A stretch of 27,854 bases of DNA from Pirellulaceae bacterium (GTDB lineage Bacteria; Planctomycetota; Planctomycetia; Pirellulales; Pirellulaceae). Below are positions 17,301-26,000 of the stretch, piece after piece. The position numbers and the translations under genes were made by a program. Each line of letters opens with the position of its first letter. Position 1 is the first letter of the stretch. The DNA lies in assembly GCA_022448645.1 (NCBI GenBank), contig JAKVBZ010000073.1:1-27854 (forward strand), in the 5' to 3' direction. The notes beneath the pieces are model-generated. The model saw only the letters and a program-made list of their open reading frames with translations, ran no database searches and was not told where the DNA came from.

Positions 17301-17431
17301 TGGAAACAGCGATCCGAAAGAATGGGGCGCACATGTCGGTTGTAGCCGACGTGCTCAGGAGCTGCCTGCAACGGTACCATCGCGGCAAAGAGCGCGGCCC
17401 ACACGACTACGACATACATAAAATAACGCAT
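14330..17431 (-). CDS. PSD1-type protein: cytochrome-like PSCyt1, DUF1549, DUF1553, with beta-rich middle domain
   Basis: A 1033-residue exported protein with a signal peptide at 1-23. The N-terminal planctomycete cytochrome domain has a heme-attachment motif CFQCH at 42-46 and a later conserved QRMPPLDS segment. DUF1549 spans about 155-365 and carries a second C-x-x-C-H, CARCHDHKYDP, at 334-344. DUF1553 spans about 705-960, ending near RTNTPLQAF (917-925). Between them, about 420-600, is a beta-rich domain with a pattern like discoidin or other galactose-binding folds (for example DIAKIVDGNQETGGW). It may bind carbohydrate. Function is unproven. Two c-type heme sites in an exported protein suggest an electron-transfer or oxidase role. 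I used the ATG at 17429-17431. It heads a same-strand run of PSD1-type, DUF1501, FG-GAP and GH116-like genes. Confidence 0.93.
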   Translation of the reverse strand: MRYFMYVVVVWAALFAAMVPLQAAPEHVGYNRHVRPILSDRCFQCHGRDEGNRQADLRLDQREEAIASAIVPGNAEQSELIARLVTDDDSQRMPPLDSHKPPLTDSQITILRRWIDAGAHYEPHWAFIPPSRPKVPQPDPTSEWKAVETDWSLNPIDVFVYARMREEGLLPSPPTDRGALIRRVTLDLTGLPPTLSEVEAFMNDDSPSAYEDVVDRLLRSTRYGEHMARYWLDAARYADTNGFQYDLNRDQWPWRDWVIHAFNQNMPFDQFTVEQLAGDLLPNATEHQRLATAFNRNHPITIEGGVIDEEYRTEYVADRVVTTSTVWLGLTMLCARCHDHKYDPISQREFYELFAFFNNVPEKGINAFDPKEPLTSPLRNQALRRMKVQVDELNQKYRTSLTDGELAWSDWEQKLAGFATTCWQVVTPDSVTSKNGSEFKTLPDGSVLVVGPSPERDTYEIIVSTDLQQLQAVRLETLPDESLSRGGLGRAENGNFVLSEILLAAGPGGRLDQFNSLGIQQAEADYSQAKYDIAKIVDGNQETGGWAVDGHRLKEPRLAIFHLKKPAGFSNGTMLRIQLVQNHGTSHLVGRFRIALSAGQFGPPTLAVQHTMTLALEDRLDDQSHELQDELVRRYGSDDLRDMQREWVRLQAESAELENIPDTMIMSEMSSPRATHVLFRGEYDKPRDLVKASTPSVFPSMPEGVPSNRLGLAQWLVMPDHPLTARVTVNRLWQRLFGTGLVKTTEDFGTQGEWPSHPDLLDWLAVEFVESGWDVKALHKQIVTSATYRQSSATVRGASSQVTAAGDWTIPDAENRLLSRGPRLRLDAETIRDCALSVSGQLIDNIGGPSVFPYQPAGLWQEVNNRPGFSQVYRQDHGEGLYRRSLYTYWKRTVPPASMAIFDAPEREYCVVKRSRTNTPLQAFVLMHDPQYIEAARRLAERMILEGGATDRQRLVFGFRTCLARPPSPAEVALLEETLTTRRQQYAAEPEQANRLLSIGEAQLDRQLETTEHAAFTTVARMLLNLSEFISKS

Positions 17432-17600
17432 GGCTGGCGGCAAGCAGGATGGACCAAGGCAGGGAGCATCGGAAGGGCTAAAATATTTACTTAAAACGAT
17501 TCGTCAGGAATGGAGGTTTTTTAAGACAGAGCCCGATCCTTATGCGCTAAAGGTTATATGAATAATGATTCGAAAAAAGTGTTCGGGTGTCAGTGTTCAG

Positions 17601-17634
17601 GTTTTGAGTTCTCGCTATTTCGAACTCTGAAAAC
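17601..17634. repeat. Imperfect stem-loop, possible dispersed repeat or terminator
   Basis: GTTTTGAGTTC (17601-17611) pairs with GAACTC (17622-17627) and AAAAC (17630-17634), giving six plus five base pairs with a two-base bulge and a loop of about ten bases. It lies in the 278-base gap between the PSD1-type gene start and the enolase-type relic. The rest of that gap shows no coding sequence. There is no T run directly after the stem on either strand, so a classical terminator is unlikely. Confidence 0.4.
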
Positions 17635-17709
17635 TACGCCCTGGCTACAGCTTATATTTCGTGAATCCTGTGGGTTTAAACTAGCGATCTAGTACTAGCT
17701 CATTCTATT

Positions 17710-18190
17710 TTAGTTCTGGGCAAGCCTCATCTCAAGTTCGTCCTCCCTCGAATATAAAAGCACTCTTGCAGGTACTGATCCAATGCAAACAGGCAGCACG
17801 CTGATTGGGGTTTTACAACAATGATTGCACAAACGTGCACCAATCTCTTCAACACGTTGCCGAATGTAGTTGACATCGGTAAATCCATTGCGTGCCAAAT
17901 CGACCTGGTAGACATCGAGCGCGTGCTGGTCAATCCAAGGCCGAAACGCTGCGCGATATCCTTGGTCTCAGCTCCATCTCGACCAATACAAGATGGATGC
18001 ATACGCCGGCACGGCTTCATGATGACGTCCGCCCAACAATCGCCAGATCGGTTGCTGAAAGACTTTGCCTTTCAGGTCCCACAATGCCAAGTCGACTCCG
18101 GCCATCGCCGATGCCTTCCAACCCTTCATCGGTTTGAATTCGAATCAAAAGTGTGTCTTGTGTTCCCGCAGTCTTGTCTTCCAAGTTTCC
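17710..18190 (-). pseudogene. Remains of an enolase-superfamily (mandelate racemase/muconate lactonizing type) gene
   Basis: Three pieces in shifting minus-strand frames read as one family in the correct order. First, about 18125-18190: TQDTLLIRIQTDEGLEGIG, typical of the N-terminal capping domain. Second, 17971-18117: AGVDLALWDLKGKVFQQPIW then RLLGGRHHEAVPAYASILYW, the classic start of the barrel, ended by a TGA at 17968-17970. Third, 17710-17940: WIDQHALDVYQVDLARNGFT then IGARLCNHCCKTPI, the strand-7/8 end of the barrel, stopping at the TAA at 17710-17712. The intervening segment with the metal ligands is gone, as is about half of the capping domain, and frames change at least once. The product cannot be active. 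Intact relatives of about 380-400 residues dehydrate or racemise sugar acids and hydroxy acids. That fits the neighbouring dehydrogenase and aldolase. Confidence 0.8.
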
Positions 18191-18250
18191 GATCCGCAGT
18201 ATCTAACAAATGACCTGTGTGATTGCCACAGTATTCCTCTGATTAAAGAT

Positions 18251-19288
18251 TTATGTTGGTTCTTCGAAATGAACTCCATAGGACTCGGCTAACTGTAGAA
18301 TTTGTTCCCAAGTCGTATCGTCAATAGTAATCCCAGCGGCCTCTCGTTGTTGGCGATTTCGTTGCTCGACATCTCCTGGGACGAACACTTCGCCATCTGG
18401 CTCACTCGGTGGCGAACCGGTCACCCAATCACAATATCTGCGAATTTCTTCAAAGTAAGCTTTTCGATCGACGATGGGGGACGGATCGATGGCGATCGAC
18501 GTCATCGTGTTTTGCAATATTTCCACGCCTGGAGCGGTACAGCCACCACCCGATAGGGCACCCGCCAGAATATCCGTGATCATATTGAGGCCGTGCCCTT
18601 TGTGGCTGGCAATCGGCAACAGTGCACCACCATCGTAAAAATCATTAGGGTCCGTCGTCGGTCGTCCGTGTTTGTCCACGATGGTTCCAGGCGCCACAGG
18701 TACTCCTCGATTGCGAGCCACACGTAACTTGCCTTCCGCAACGACAGTCGTGGTAAAGTCCAACAGTAACGATGGTCGGTCTTCGCACGGTACACAAGCT
18801 GCGACGGCACACAAAGACAGCCGCCGATCTGTCCCGCCAAAGGGAACCGCCAGCATCCCCAAGCCAGTTGTGTTGAGAAAATGTAACGAAATCAGGCCCT
18901 CACGTGCCAATTGTTCCGCCCAATAACCCAACCGACCCATGTGACCCGTGTTCCGAATGGACCCCATCGCCATGCCGTGCTGTTGAACCTTGCTGGCCAA
19001 ACGCTCCATTGTCCGCTGACAGATCACCTGTCCCATGCCCAAATTGCCGTCCACCACTAATGCCGTGTTGGTTTCGTGCACGATGGTCATATCCTGTCCA
19101 GCGCGGACGGTCCCTTCCTGCAGGTACGACACATACTGCATGATACGAATGACACCGTGTGAATCGTGGCCGCACAGATTGGCGTCCACCAAATTACGAG
19201 CGATACACGCCGCTTCGTCGTGGGCACAGCCCGCCGCCACGAAGATTTTCTCACTAATTTCGGTCAAGGGGATCGCCTGAATGAGCAT
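18251..19288 (-). CDS. Malate/L-lactate dehydrogenase family (Ldh2-type) NAD(P)-dependent oxidoreductase
   Basis: A 345-residue cytoplasmic enzyme of PF02615, the family unrelated to classical LDH. Members reduce or oxidise 2-oxo/2-hydroxy acids such as malate, sulfolactate, ureidoglycolate, diketogulonate or cyclic imino acids. Family marks are GHDSHGV (40-46, with the conserved His), the nucleotide-binding RNTGHMGRLGYWAEQ (112-126), and SHKGHGLNM, with glycine-rich GALSGGG further on. The length is normal for the family. I chose the ATG at 19286-19288; a GTG six bases earlier is possible. The exact substrate cannot be told. Its divergent neighbour is an RraA-like aldolase that would produce a 2-oxo acid, and just downstream lies a dead enolase-type dehydratase, so a hydroxy-acid or sugar-acid pathway is the natural reading. 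Confidence 0.92.
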   Translation of the reverse strand: MLIQAIPLTEISEKIFVAAGCAHDEAACIARNLVDANLCGHDSHGVIRIMQYVSYLQEGTVRAGQDMTIVHETNTALVVDGNLGMGQVICQRTMERLASKVQQHGMAMGSIRNTGHMGRLGYWAEQLAREGLISLHFLNTTGLGMLAVPFGGTDRRLSLCAVAACVPCEDRPSLLLDFTTTVVAEGKLRVARNRGVPVAPGTIVDKHGRPTTDPNDFYDGGALLPIASHKGHGLNMITDILAGALSGGGCTAPGVEILQNTMTSIAIDPSPIVDRKAYFEEIRRYCDWVTGSPPSEPDGEVFVPGDVEQRNRQQREAAGITIDDTTWEQILQLAESYGVHFEEPT

Positions 19289-19507
19289 GCACACGCTCCA
19301 CTTAGTACAATGAGCATCAAGTTCGTGAATCTCGTCGACATCGTTACGCTAATCATTGCGTAGATGGCAACGAACTGAAAACAATCATAAAGGATGGCTG
19401 GGGTCGAGCGCAGCGAGCTCCTAGGCACACGCCCGCTGCTTGCGTCGATATCCTCACAATAAGGTTGTATCTTAACAGAACCATATCGATTCCCAAGGTA
19501 GTCACTC
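19289..19507. promoter_or_regulatory. Divergent promoter region of the Ldh2-type and RraA-like genes
   Basis: A 219-base gap between divergent starts, with no coding signal of its own. It should hold promoters for both genes, which would permit shared control. I could not identify a confident -35/-10 pair or an operator palindrome. AAGG at 19495-19498 lies nine bases before the RraA-like ATG and is a plausible weak ribosome binding site. Confidence 0.4.
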
Positions 19508-20212
19508 ATGCTCGAAGACCCTCCTCTGCTCACCATTTGCCGCGATTTTTGCCGGCCAGACAAATCCGCCCTAGCATCGCTCGCCGGCATCGCTTCGGTC
19601 TATCTTGTCGACGCCATGCAAGGCCGTGGTGCCTTGGATTATCAAATTCAAGTACTGCCTGGCACGGAACCGACCTCCCTATTGGTTGGATCCGCCATAA
19701 CATGCCACTGTGGACCCGCAGACAATCTGGCGCTATTTGCTGCCGTCGCCGTCGCCCAACCTGGTGACATCATTGTGGCCGCCACCGATGCTTTTACAGA
19801 AACTTGTTTGACAGGTGATTTGCTGTTGCGCATGGCCAGCAACCGAAACGTTCTTGGCTTGGTCACCGACGGTTTAGTTCGCGACTGTGCCGGCATTCGT
19901 GATGTGGGATTACCCGTTTATTGTCGTGGGGTCACACCGAACTCGCCCGTACGTAACGGCCCCGGGTCCGTCGGCATGCCAATTTGCCTGGGCGCCGTTA
20001 CGATCCACCCCGGAGACGCTGTCATTTCCGATGAAGATGGAATCGTGATAGTGCCTCGCGACACCATTGAATCCGTCGCGGCGACAGCCAGAGAAATTCG
20101 TACCGCCGAAGCCGAAGTGGAACGAAAGATTCGCGATGGCTTGGAAGTTCCCGATTTCATCACCACACTGTTGGAATCCAATAAGGTTCGCTATGTAGAT
20201 GGTCCAAGTTGA
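19508..20212 (+). CDS. RraA-like / 4-hydroxy-2-oxoacid aldolase family protein
   Basis: A 234-residue cytoplasmic protein of PF03737. The family includes HMG/CHA aldolases, which cleave 4-hydroxy-2-oxo acids such as 4-hydroxy-4-methyl-2-oxoglutarate to pyruvate or oxaloacetate products, and RraA, a ribonuclease inhibitor lacking aldolase residues. Here the active-site pattern is kept: TGDLLLRMA (102-110, with Asp104 where Glu is common), then DGLVRD (121-126) with the substrate-binding Arg125 and metal-associated Asp126. An aldolase or decarboxylase role is therefore more likely than RNase control. The N-terminus is longer than in minimal RraA proteins, and a helical tail follows residue 190. 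It is divergent from the Ldh2-type gene and is followed after 54 bases by the SGNH hydrolase gene on the same strand. Confidence 0.9.
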   Translation: MLEDPPLLTICRDFCRPDKSALASLAGIASVYLVDAMQGRGALDYQIQVLPGTEPTSLLVGSAITCHCGPADNLALFAAVAVAQPGDIIVAATDAFTETCLTGDLLLRMASNRNVLGLVTDGLVRDCAGIRDVGLPVYCRGVTPNSPVRNGPGSVGMPICLGAVTIHPGDAVISDEDGIVIVPRDTIESVAATAREIRTAEAEVERKIRDGLEVPDFITTLLESNKVRYVDGPS

Positions 20213-20256
20213 CCCACTCGACTGCCTCCTAAAATCCATCATCTCTGAACGCCTGT

Positions 20257-20260
20257 GGAG
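20257..20260 (+). promoter_or_regulatory. Ribosome binding site deciding the start of the SGNH hydrolase gene
   Basis: GGAG stands six bases before the ATG at 20267-20269. It overlaps the GTG at 20255-20257 that could also open the frame, so the ATG is preferred. Confidence 0.7.
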
Positions 20261-20266
20261 AATCCC

Positions 20267-21130
20267 ATGGAAAAAATCAATCGCCGAGATGCACTTGCCC
20301 AATCGGTTTTGGTCGGAACGGCTGTATCGGGTGGACTTGCTGCCACCAGTACGGCTCAAGCAGCCGAAGCTGCAAGTCAACCTGCAGCCAAACCAAAACG
20401 GGATTGGTGGGACCAAGAGTTTCGCATGCTGGTCACTCTAGGTGAAAGCACCACAGCGGGAGGCTGGGCTAGTTACCGCGAACGCGCTTGGGCACACCAG
20501 TTGGCTCGGATGATCAACGAGTTTCAACGAATCCCTGTACAACTCAAGAATGTCGGGATCGGGGCCAATGCCATTTCCACGAAAAGTCCTTGTTATCCTC
20601 ACAGCGGGAAACCCGCTGCCCTGGAGAGACTGGAGCCTCACGTGATCGATAACAAGCCCGACTTACTAGTCGTTTCGTATGGGCTCAATGATGCGCGAGG
20701 AGGAACTCCGCTGGACCTATTCGCCAATGAAATGCGCACGTTGATCGATCGTGTCCGTGCCACGATTAATCCATTAATCGTCCTGTTAGGTCCTTACTAC
20801 ATGTCCGCCTTCGATAACTTTGGACCAACTTGGAATCATGCCACACTAGAGATCTTCCATGATTTCAACCACAAAACCAAAGCGGTTGCTGACGAAAAAG
20901 ATTGCCTGTTTGTCGACCTGCTGAGCGCATATGGAAATGCTGACTGGCTAGTCCACGACGACAGAGTACATGCCAACGACTTGGGCCACCGTCTCGTCGC
21001 CAATCAAATTTTTTCCGTACTGGCAGCAAGTTGTTCGGGTCTCGCCAAAGAAACCAAAGAGCTAGAAAAACACATTCCGCGTTGGCGAGACGAATCGGTG
21101 TTGCGAAACGTCTTTGAAAACAAAGACTAA
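20267..21130 (+). CDS. SGNH/GDSL-type hydrolase, Tat-exported
   Basis: A 287-residue esterase-like protein. NRRDAL (5-10) followed by a hydrophobic stretch and AQAAEA forms a twin-arginine signal, so it should act outside the cytoplasm. The SGNH blocks are visible. Block I is GES (59-61) with Ser61 as nucleophile, Glu replacing the usual Asp of GDS. Block II is NVGIGAN (95-101), with its glycine. Block III is GLND (139-142), with the oxyanion Asn141. Block V is DDRVHAND, with Asp232 and His235 in D-x-x-H spacing. Likely substrates are acyl or acetyl esters on carbohydrates, as for many secreted family members, but the specificity is unknown. It lies 54 bases after the RraA-like gene, probably in the same transcript, although the two products would act in different compartments. 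Confidence 0.88.
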   Translation: MEKINRRDALAQSVLVGTAVSGGLAATSTAQAAEAASQPAAKPKRDWWDQEFRMLVTLGESTTAGGWASYRERAWAHQLARMINEFQRIPVQLKNVGIGANAISTKSPCYPHSGKPAALERLEPHVIDNKPDLLVVSYGLNDARGGTPLDLFANEMRTLIDRVRATINPLIVLLGPYYMSAFDNFGPTWNHATLEIFHDFNHKTKAVADEKDCLFVDLLSAYGNADWLVHDDRVHANDLGHRLVANQIFSVLAASCSGLAKETKELEKHIPRWRDESVLRNVFENKD

Positions 21131-21208
21131 TGGTTCACGCTATTTGAATGTCAGGTGTCGTGGTGGTTGAGCAGAGCAAACCCATCGGCCTGGCGAAGGT
21201 TTGACGAA

Positions 21209-21352
21209 TCAGCATATGAATGCTGGACCCAGTCCACTCACTTTCAACCGTAGACCCTTCCCTTCGGGGACGTAAAGATACCAGCGTGAGTGGCATGGTG
21301 ATTCTGGAATAGTGCCTTCCGGGGAATCTTCACGTAGTTCACATCGTTTGAA
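21209..21352 (-). pseudogene. Doubtful coding scrap in the gap before the second DUF1501 gene
   Basis: In the 282-base gap between the SGNH hydrolase and the DUF1501 gene, one minus-strand frame of 48 codons between stops contains SRWYLYVPEGKGLRLKVSGL. It reads like a beta-sandwich segment of a secreted planctomycete protein. There is no start codon context and no extension in any frame. A frame of this length is common by chance, so the only support is the look of the residues. Confidence 0.15.
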
Positions 21353-21412
21353 TCCCTAGGCCCCGAGACATAAGGCGCTTGGCATTTTCCGAAGGGAAAC
21401 GTAAGGCCACGG

Positions 21413-22858
21413 TCACCCTAAAATCTGTCGTATGACGCGAGCCTCTTCTTGCACTCCCGTTAACCGCTCATCCAACCCGCGATGTTTCACCGTAAAGCGT
21501 TTATGATCGATGCCCAGCTGATGAAAGATCGTGGCGTGCAAATCACGCAAATGTACTGGGTCGCGAACAATATTGTAACTAAAGTCGTCGGTTTCACCGT
21601 GCGTCACACCACCTCGAATTCCGCCACCCGCCAACCAGATGCTAAAACATTTGGGATGATGGTCTCGACCATAGTTGGTTTTGGTCAACGTTCCCTGACT
21701 GTAAATGGTACGGCCAAACTCGCCGCCCCAAATAACGAGCGTGTCATCCAACAGCCCTCGCCGTTGAAGATCCGTCAGCAGCGCCCAGGAAGGTTGATCT
21801 ACTTCTTTCGTCTGACGACGAATGTTTTCCGGTAAAGTCCCATGATGGTCCCAGCCACGATGAAAGATCTGCACAAAACGAACACCCTGTTCGGCCATCC
21901 GCCGAGCTAACAGGCAGTTGTAGCCAAAAGTTCCTGGCTGTTCGGATTCCGGCCCATACATATCCAACACGTGTCTGGGCTCTGACGAGATGTCCATCAG
22001 TTCTGGCACCGATGCCTGCATGCGAAAAGCCATTTCGTACTGGGCAATGCGTGTTTGTGTTTCCGGATCGCCCAGTTCCGCAAATAGTCGCTGGTTCATC
22101 GTTTGCAGCTTGTCGAGCATCAACCGTCGAGTATCACTGTCGACTCCACCTGGATTCGACAAATACAACACCGGGTCGCCTTGTTCACGAAATGCCACAC
22201 CGGCATGCTTGGACGGCAAGAACCCGCTGCCCCACAGTCGAGAATAAAGAGCTTGCCCACGAGGTTCACAATTTAGCACGATGAACTCCGGCAAGTTTCG
22301 GTTCATCGAGCCTAGCCCGTAACTGATCCAAGCGCCGACACTGGGACGGCCCGGAATCTGATTGCCGGTTTGAATGTACGTGATCGCCGGATCGTGATTG
22401 ATCGCCTCGGTCCACATCGTATGAACGAAGGCCAATTGATCCGCCATCGAACCTGTATACGGCAGCAACTCACTCACTCGCTTCCCACACTCACCGTGCT
22501 GGTGAAACTTAAAGATCGAGGGAGCAATAGGGAAACGAGCCTGCGATGCCGTCATGGTCGTTAACCGCTGGCCTTTGCGAACCGATTCCGGCAAATCCTT
22601 ATCGAACCAATCTACCATCTGAGGCTTGTAATCCAACGTATCCAACTGAGATGGGGCGCCAGCCATGAACAACCAAATGACGCGCTTGATGCGTGACGGA
22701 AAGTTACCACCCTGCAATACTCCACCAGTCGTGGTTGCCATCGCTGACTGGCCCATTAAAGAAGCCAATGCCGCCATGCCCAGACCCTTGAAGCTCTGGC
22801 CGAAAAATTGGCGTCGAGTTTCAAGCTGGATCCACTTGTCTATCGGATGTGTTTCCAT
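21413..22858 (-). CDS. DUF1501 family protein, Tat-exported (pair 2)
   Basis: A 481-residue PF07394 protein and the clear paralogue of the copy at 12813-14291. The two share TRRxF at the N-terminus (TRRQFFG, 14-20), then [16 protein letters not shown] (64-79), [12 protein letters not shown] (149-160), HRGWDHH (333-339), WGGEFGRT (377-384) and GRDHHP (397-402). The twin-arginine signal predicts Tat export. As in pair 1 it lies directly downstream of a PSD1-type gene on the same strand, here with a 192-base gap, long enough for its own promoter. The start is the ATG at 22856-22858, with AAGGG about 11 bases upstream. The chemistry is unknown for the family, and all candidate metal-site residues seen in pair 1 are kept. 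Confidence 0.95.
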   Translation of the reverse strand: METHPIDKWIQLETRRQFFGQSFKGLGMAALASLMGQSAMATTTGGVLQGGNFPSRIKRVIWLFMAGAPSQLDTLDYKPQMVDWFDKDLPESVRKGQRLTTMTASQARFPIAPSIFKFHQHGECGKRVSELLPYTGSMADQLAFVHTMWTEAINHDPAITYIQTGNQIPGRPSVGAWISYGLGSMNRNLPEFIVLNCEPRGQALYSRLWGSGFLPSKHAGVAFREQGDPVLYLSNPGGVDSDTRRLMLDKLQTMNQRLFAELGDPETQTRIAQYEMAFRMQASVPELMDISSEPRHVLDMYGPESEQPGTFGYNCLLARRMAEQGVRFVQIFHRGWDHHGTLPENIRRQTKEVDQPSWALLTDLQRRGLLDDTLVIWGGEFGRTIYSQGTLTKTNYGRDHHPKCFSIWLAGGGIRGGVTHGETDDFSYNIVRDPVHLRDLHATIFHQLGIDHKRFTVKHRGLDERLTGVQEEARVIRQILG

Positions 22859-23050
22859 GCTGGTCAGCCCTTCTTATCAACCATATGAAACATGTTGATT
22901 CCGTTTTCAGATGGGTTAGGCCTGTGGCCCGTCTGGATTAGTTCGGCCCGAGGAACCGAGCGACTCAACTACCAACGGCAGTGCCCGTACAAAATGCTTC
23001 ACAATGTGACCTTCATTTACTGATTCTGCCTGTTGTCCCGGTGCTCGCTG

Positions 23051-26000
23051 CTATCTATTGATAAACTCGTCGGTGTTCATAATTGTATTGGCCACCATGG
23101 TCCACGCACCCAGTTCCACCGGATCGAGCGTCGCATCGGGGGAGCTCTCGCCGACCGCAATGAGCTTCTGGACTGCCTCTTGGTTCTCGGCGAACCGAGC
23201 AGAAAACGCTGAGGCGGCAGAGGCCAATTCCTTAACTTCCTGATCACTGGCTGGACGAGACAAAGCCCGCCGCACCATCCACGAAGCTCGCTGAGAATTA
23301 TCCGACGCGTGCTGCAATGTCCATTGAGCCAAATGACGTGCCGCTTCGACGTACTGCACATCATTCATCATAACCAGCGCTTGCAACGGTGTGTTAGTCC
23401 GTTCGCGTCGAACCGTACACTGTTCCCGTGTTGGTGCGTTGAATGCAGCCATGGATGGTGGCGGGGAAGTCCGTTTCCAAAACGTATACAAGCTTCGGCG
23501 ATACAGTGCACCGCCTGAATCTTGTTGAAATTCTTTCGTGTTGCTGCCAGTGATGGCGACAACCTTCCAGAGCCCTTTAGGCTGGTAAGGCTTGACGCTG
23601 GGGCCACCAATATCGCGCCGCAAAAGCTGACTTACCGCTAACGCCTGGTCACGCAACACCTCGGCATCCAATCGCACGCGCGGACCACGTGTGAAGTAAC
23701 GGTTGTCTGGGTCGGCGACCAGTTTTGCAGGCGTAACATGACTGGCCTGCCGGTAAGTGGCAGACGTCAGGATCAAATGCAGTAAGTGATTGACATCCCA
23801 TCCCGAATCGATAAATTCGACGGCCAACCAGTCAAGCAGCTCGGGATGCGTGGGCCGATCACCCATGACTCCGAAATCTTCCGAAGTCTTTACCAACCCC
23901 ACGCCAAACACCGATTGCCACAAACGATTCACCTTCACGCGCGCCGTGAGTGGATGCTCGGGAGACACCAGCCATTGAGCCAAGCTCAAGCGATTTTGTG
24001 AATCTCCGTCGGGCAGCGGTGGCAAAACCTCCGGCACGTTCGGTGACACTTCCTCGCCGCGCTTGGTGTATTCACCGCGCTGCAAAATCCAAGCTCGAGG
24101 CGGTGAAGCACGTTCCTGCATCACCGATGTCGTCGTGGAATGGGCATAAATAAAATCACGTCTCGTTTCGGTTCCGGCCAGCTGGAAAGAGGTTTCGCGG
24201 AATGTGGCGTCTTGAGTGTACTGGAAACAAATCGTGATCAGCTCACGTTCTAAGGCACTCATATCGTGCCAACCCATATCGGACGCCAGCAGTTTTCTCA
24301 GCGTGTGATGTTCGTACAACAAGCGCGTTTCGGCATCACTCAACCATCGCCGAAATACCCGCAGATCACTGATCCCACAGGTAGCAGCGTTGGGGGCGAT
24401 TTTCATCGGACCGTCAACCAAGTCACAAGCTTCAATCTGATCAAAAAGTTTCTGAGAGGAATTTCGCATGGCCACCCGATGACCATTGGCCAGGATCGAA
24501 AAAGACGAATTGGCCGTTCCACCCGAATATCGCACGCAAACATGTTGCCACGAACGGGGACGCAAGGCATCGTTGTCCGGCAGTTTGCCGGTAATCGCAT
24601 TCCCGAGTCCGTCGTGCATTAACAACTTCAGCGTTCCTTGAGTGCCCAGAGTGAGGGTCCAACCAATGGCTTTCCCTTCCTCCGATTCCCCCATCTGTTC
24701 TAGCAATGTCGTATTAATGACTTTGTCGGGAGTCCTCACCCAGAAGCTGATGCTGAAAGGCTCGTCAGTGCGAAGCTGCGGTAGCTCCACCTCTGCTTCA
24801 CTCGATGCACCAAAGCGTATCCCGCGCTTTCCAGCCGGATGGTCGTCCGCCCAAGAATCCGTTTCTGCGAGTTGAAAAGTGTCATCTTCCCCTTGGGCAA
24901 ACGGCAACCACACCAATAAATCGTCGGTTGGCACGGGATGTTCGAGGGCTTTCGGATGGCCACTCCACCAAGGCTCAACCGACTGCGTAGCCTGATTCAA
25001 CGCAGCACGTAACTGACGACGTTGTGCTTGCAACTGGAACCACTCTTCATGGAAATCCTCACGAGGAATCACCACGACAGGTGGGGTATCGGGTTGATTT
25101 CCGTCCATAGCGGGTTGCGTGGTGTTATTGAAGAAAGCCCCCAGCTGATAAAACTCGCGCTGAGAAATAGGGTCATACTTGTGGTCGTGGCAAACGGCAC
25201 AGCCGGCCGTCAAACCGAGGAAAACGGTAGCAGTCGTTTCGACACGATCGACCATGTAGCGAACGTCTAGCTCTTCCGGAATCGCGCCACCTTCTGAAGT
25301 GGTGATATTACAGCGATTAAACCCCGTAGCAATGTGCTGCTCGAGTGTCGCTTCTGGAAGCAGATCCCCAGCAATCTGCTCGACGACAAACTGGTCAAAC
25401 GGCATATTGGCGTTAAAGGCACGAATGACCCAATCGCGATACGGCCAAATCTCGCGATAGTTGTCCACATGCATTCCATGTGTATCCCCATACCGCGCTG
25501 CATCCAACCAAAAACGAGCCCGGTGCTCGCCTGCATGCGGAGAATTCAACAGATCATCCACGTATTCAGCATACGCCTTCGGATCTTCTCGGACTAAGAA
25601 CGTTTCCAACAAGGTGGGGTCAGGTGGCAGCCCTGTGCTGTCCAACGCTACTCGCCTGGCTAGCGTAGAACGGTCCGACTCGCCTTCGGGAGAAAACCCT
25701 AACTCACGGATCTTGGCATACACGAAATAATCGATGGAATTCCTGGCCCACTGCTGGACGCCGTCGTGATGAGGTAACGGTGCTTTCTGCGGTGCAACAA
25801 AGGACCAGTGCTCTTGCCAAGGAGCACCGGCTGCAATCCAATGCTCGAGCAAAGCTTTCTGTTCCTCGGACAAGGGTTTGCCAAAATCTGCTGGCGGCAT
25901 GACCGCGTCCGGATCTTTCGTTCGGATTCGGGAAACCAGTTCCGACTCGCCAGGGTTTCCCGGCACAATAGCACCCAACTCTACCACACTCCCGATTTGG

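Noticed and set aside
17821..18213. A 130-codon plus-strand ORF over the enolase-type relic
   Set aside because: The minus strand carries unmistakable family segments in order, so the plus frame is a shadow.
22916..23050. A 44-codon open frame directly continuing the second PSD1-type gene after its TAG stop
   Set aside because: The PSD1-type protein already ends where the family normally ends (NTDEFINR), so a readthrough extension is not needed; the open frame is likely chance.
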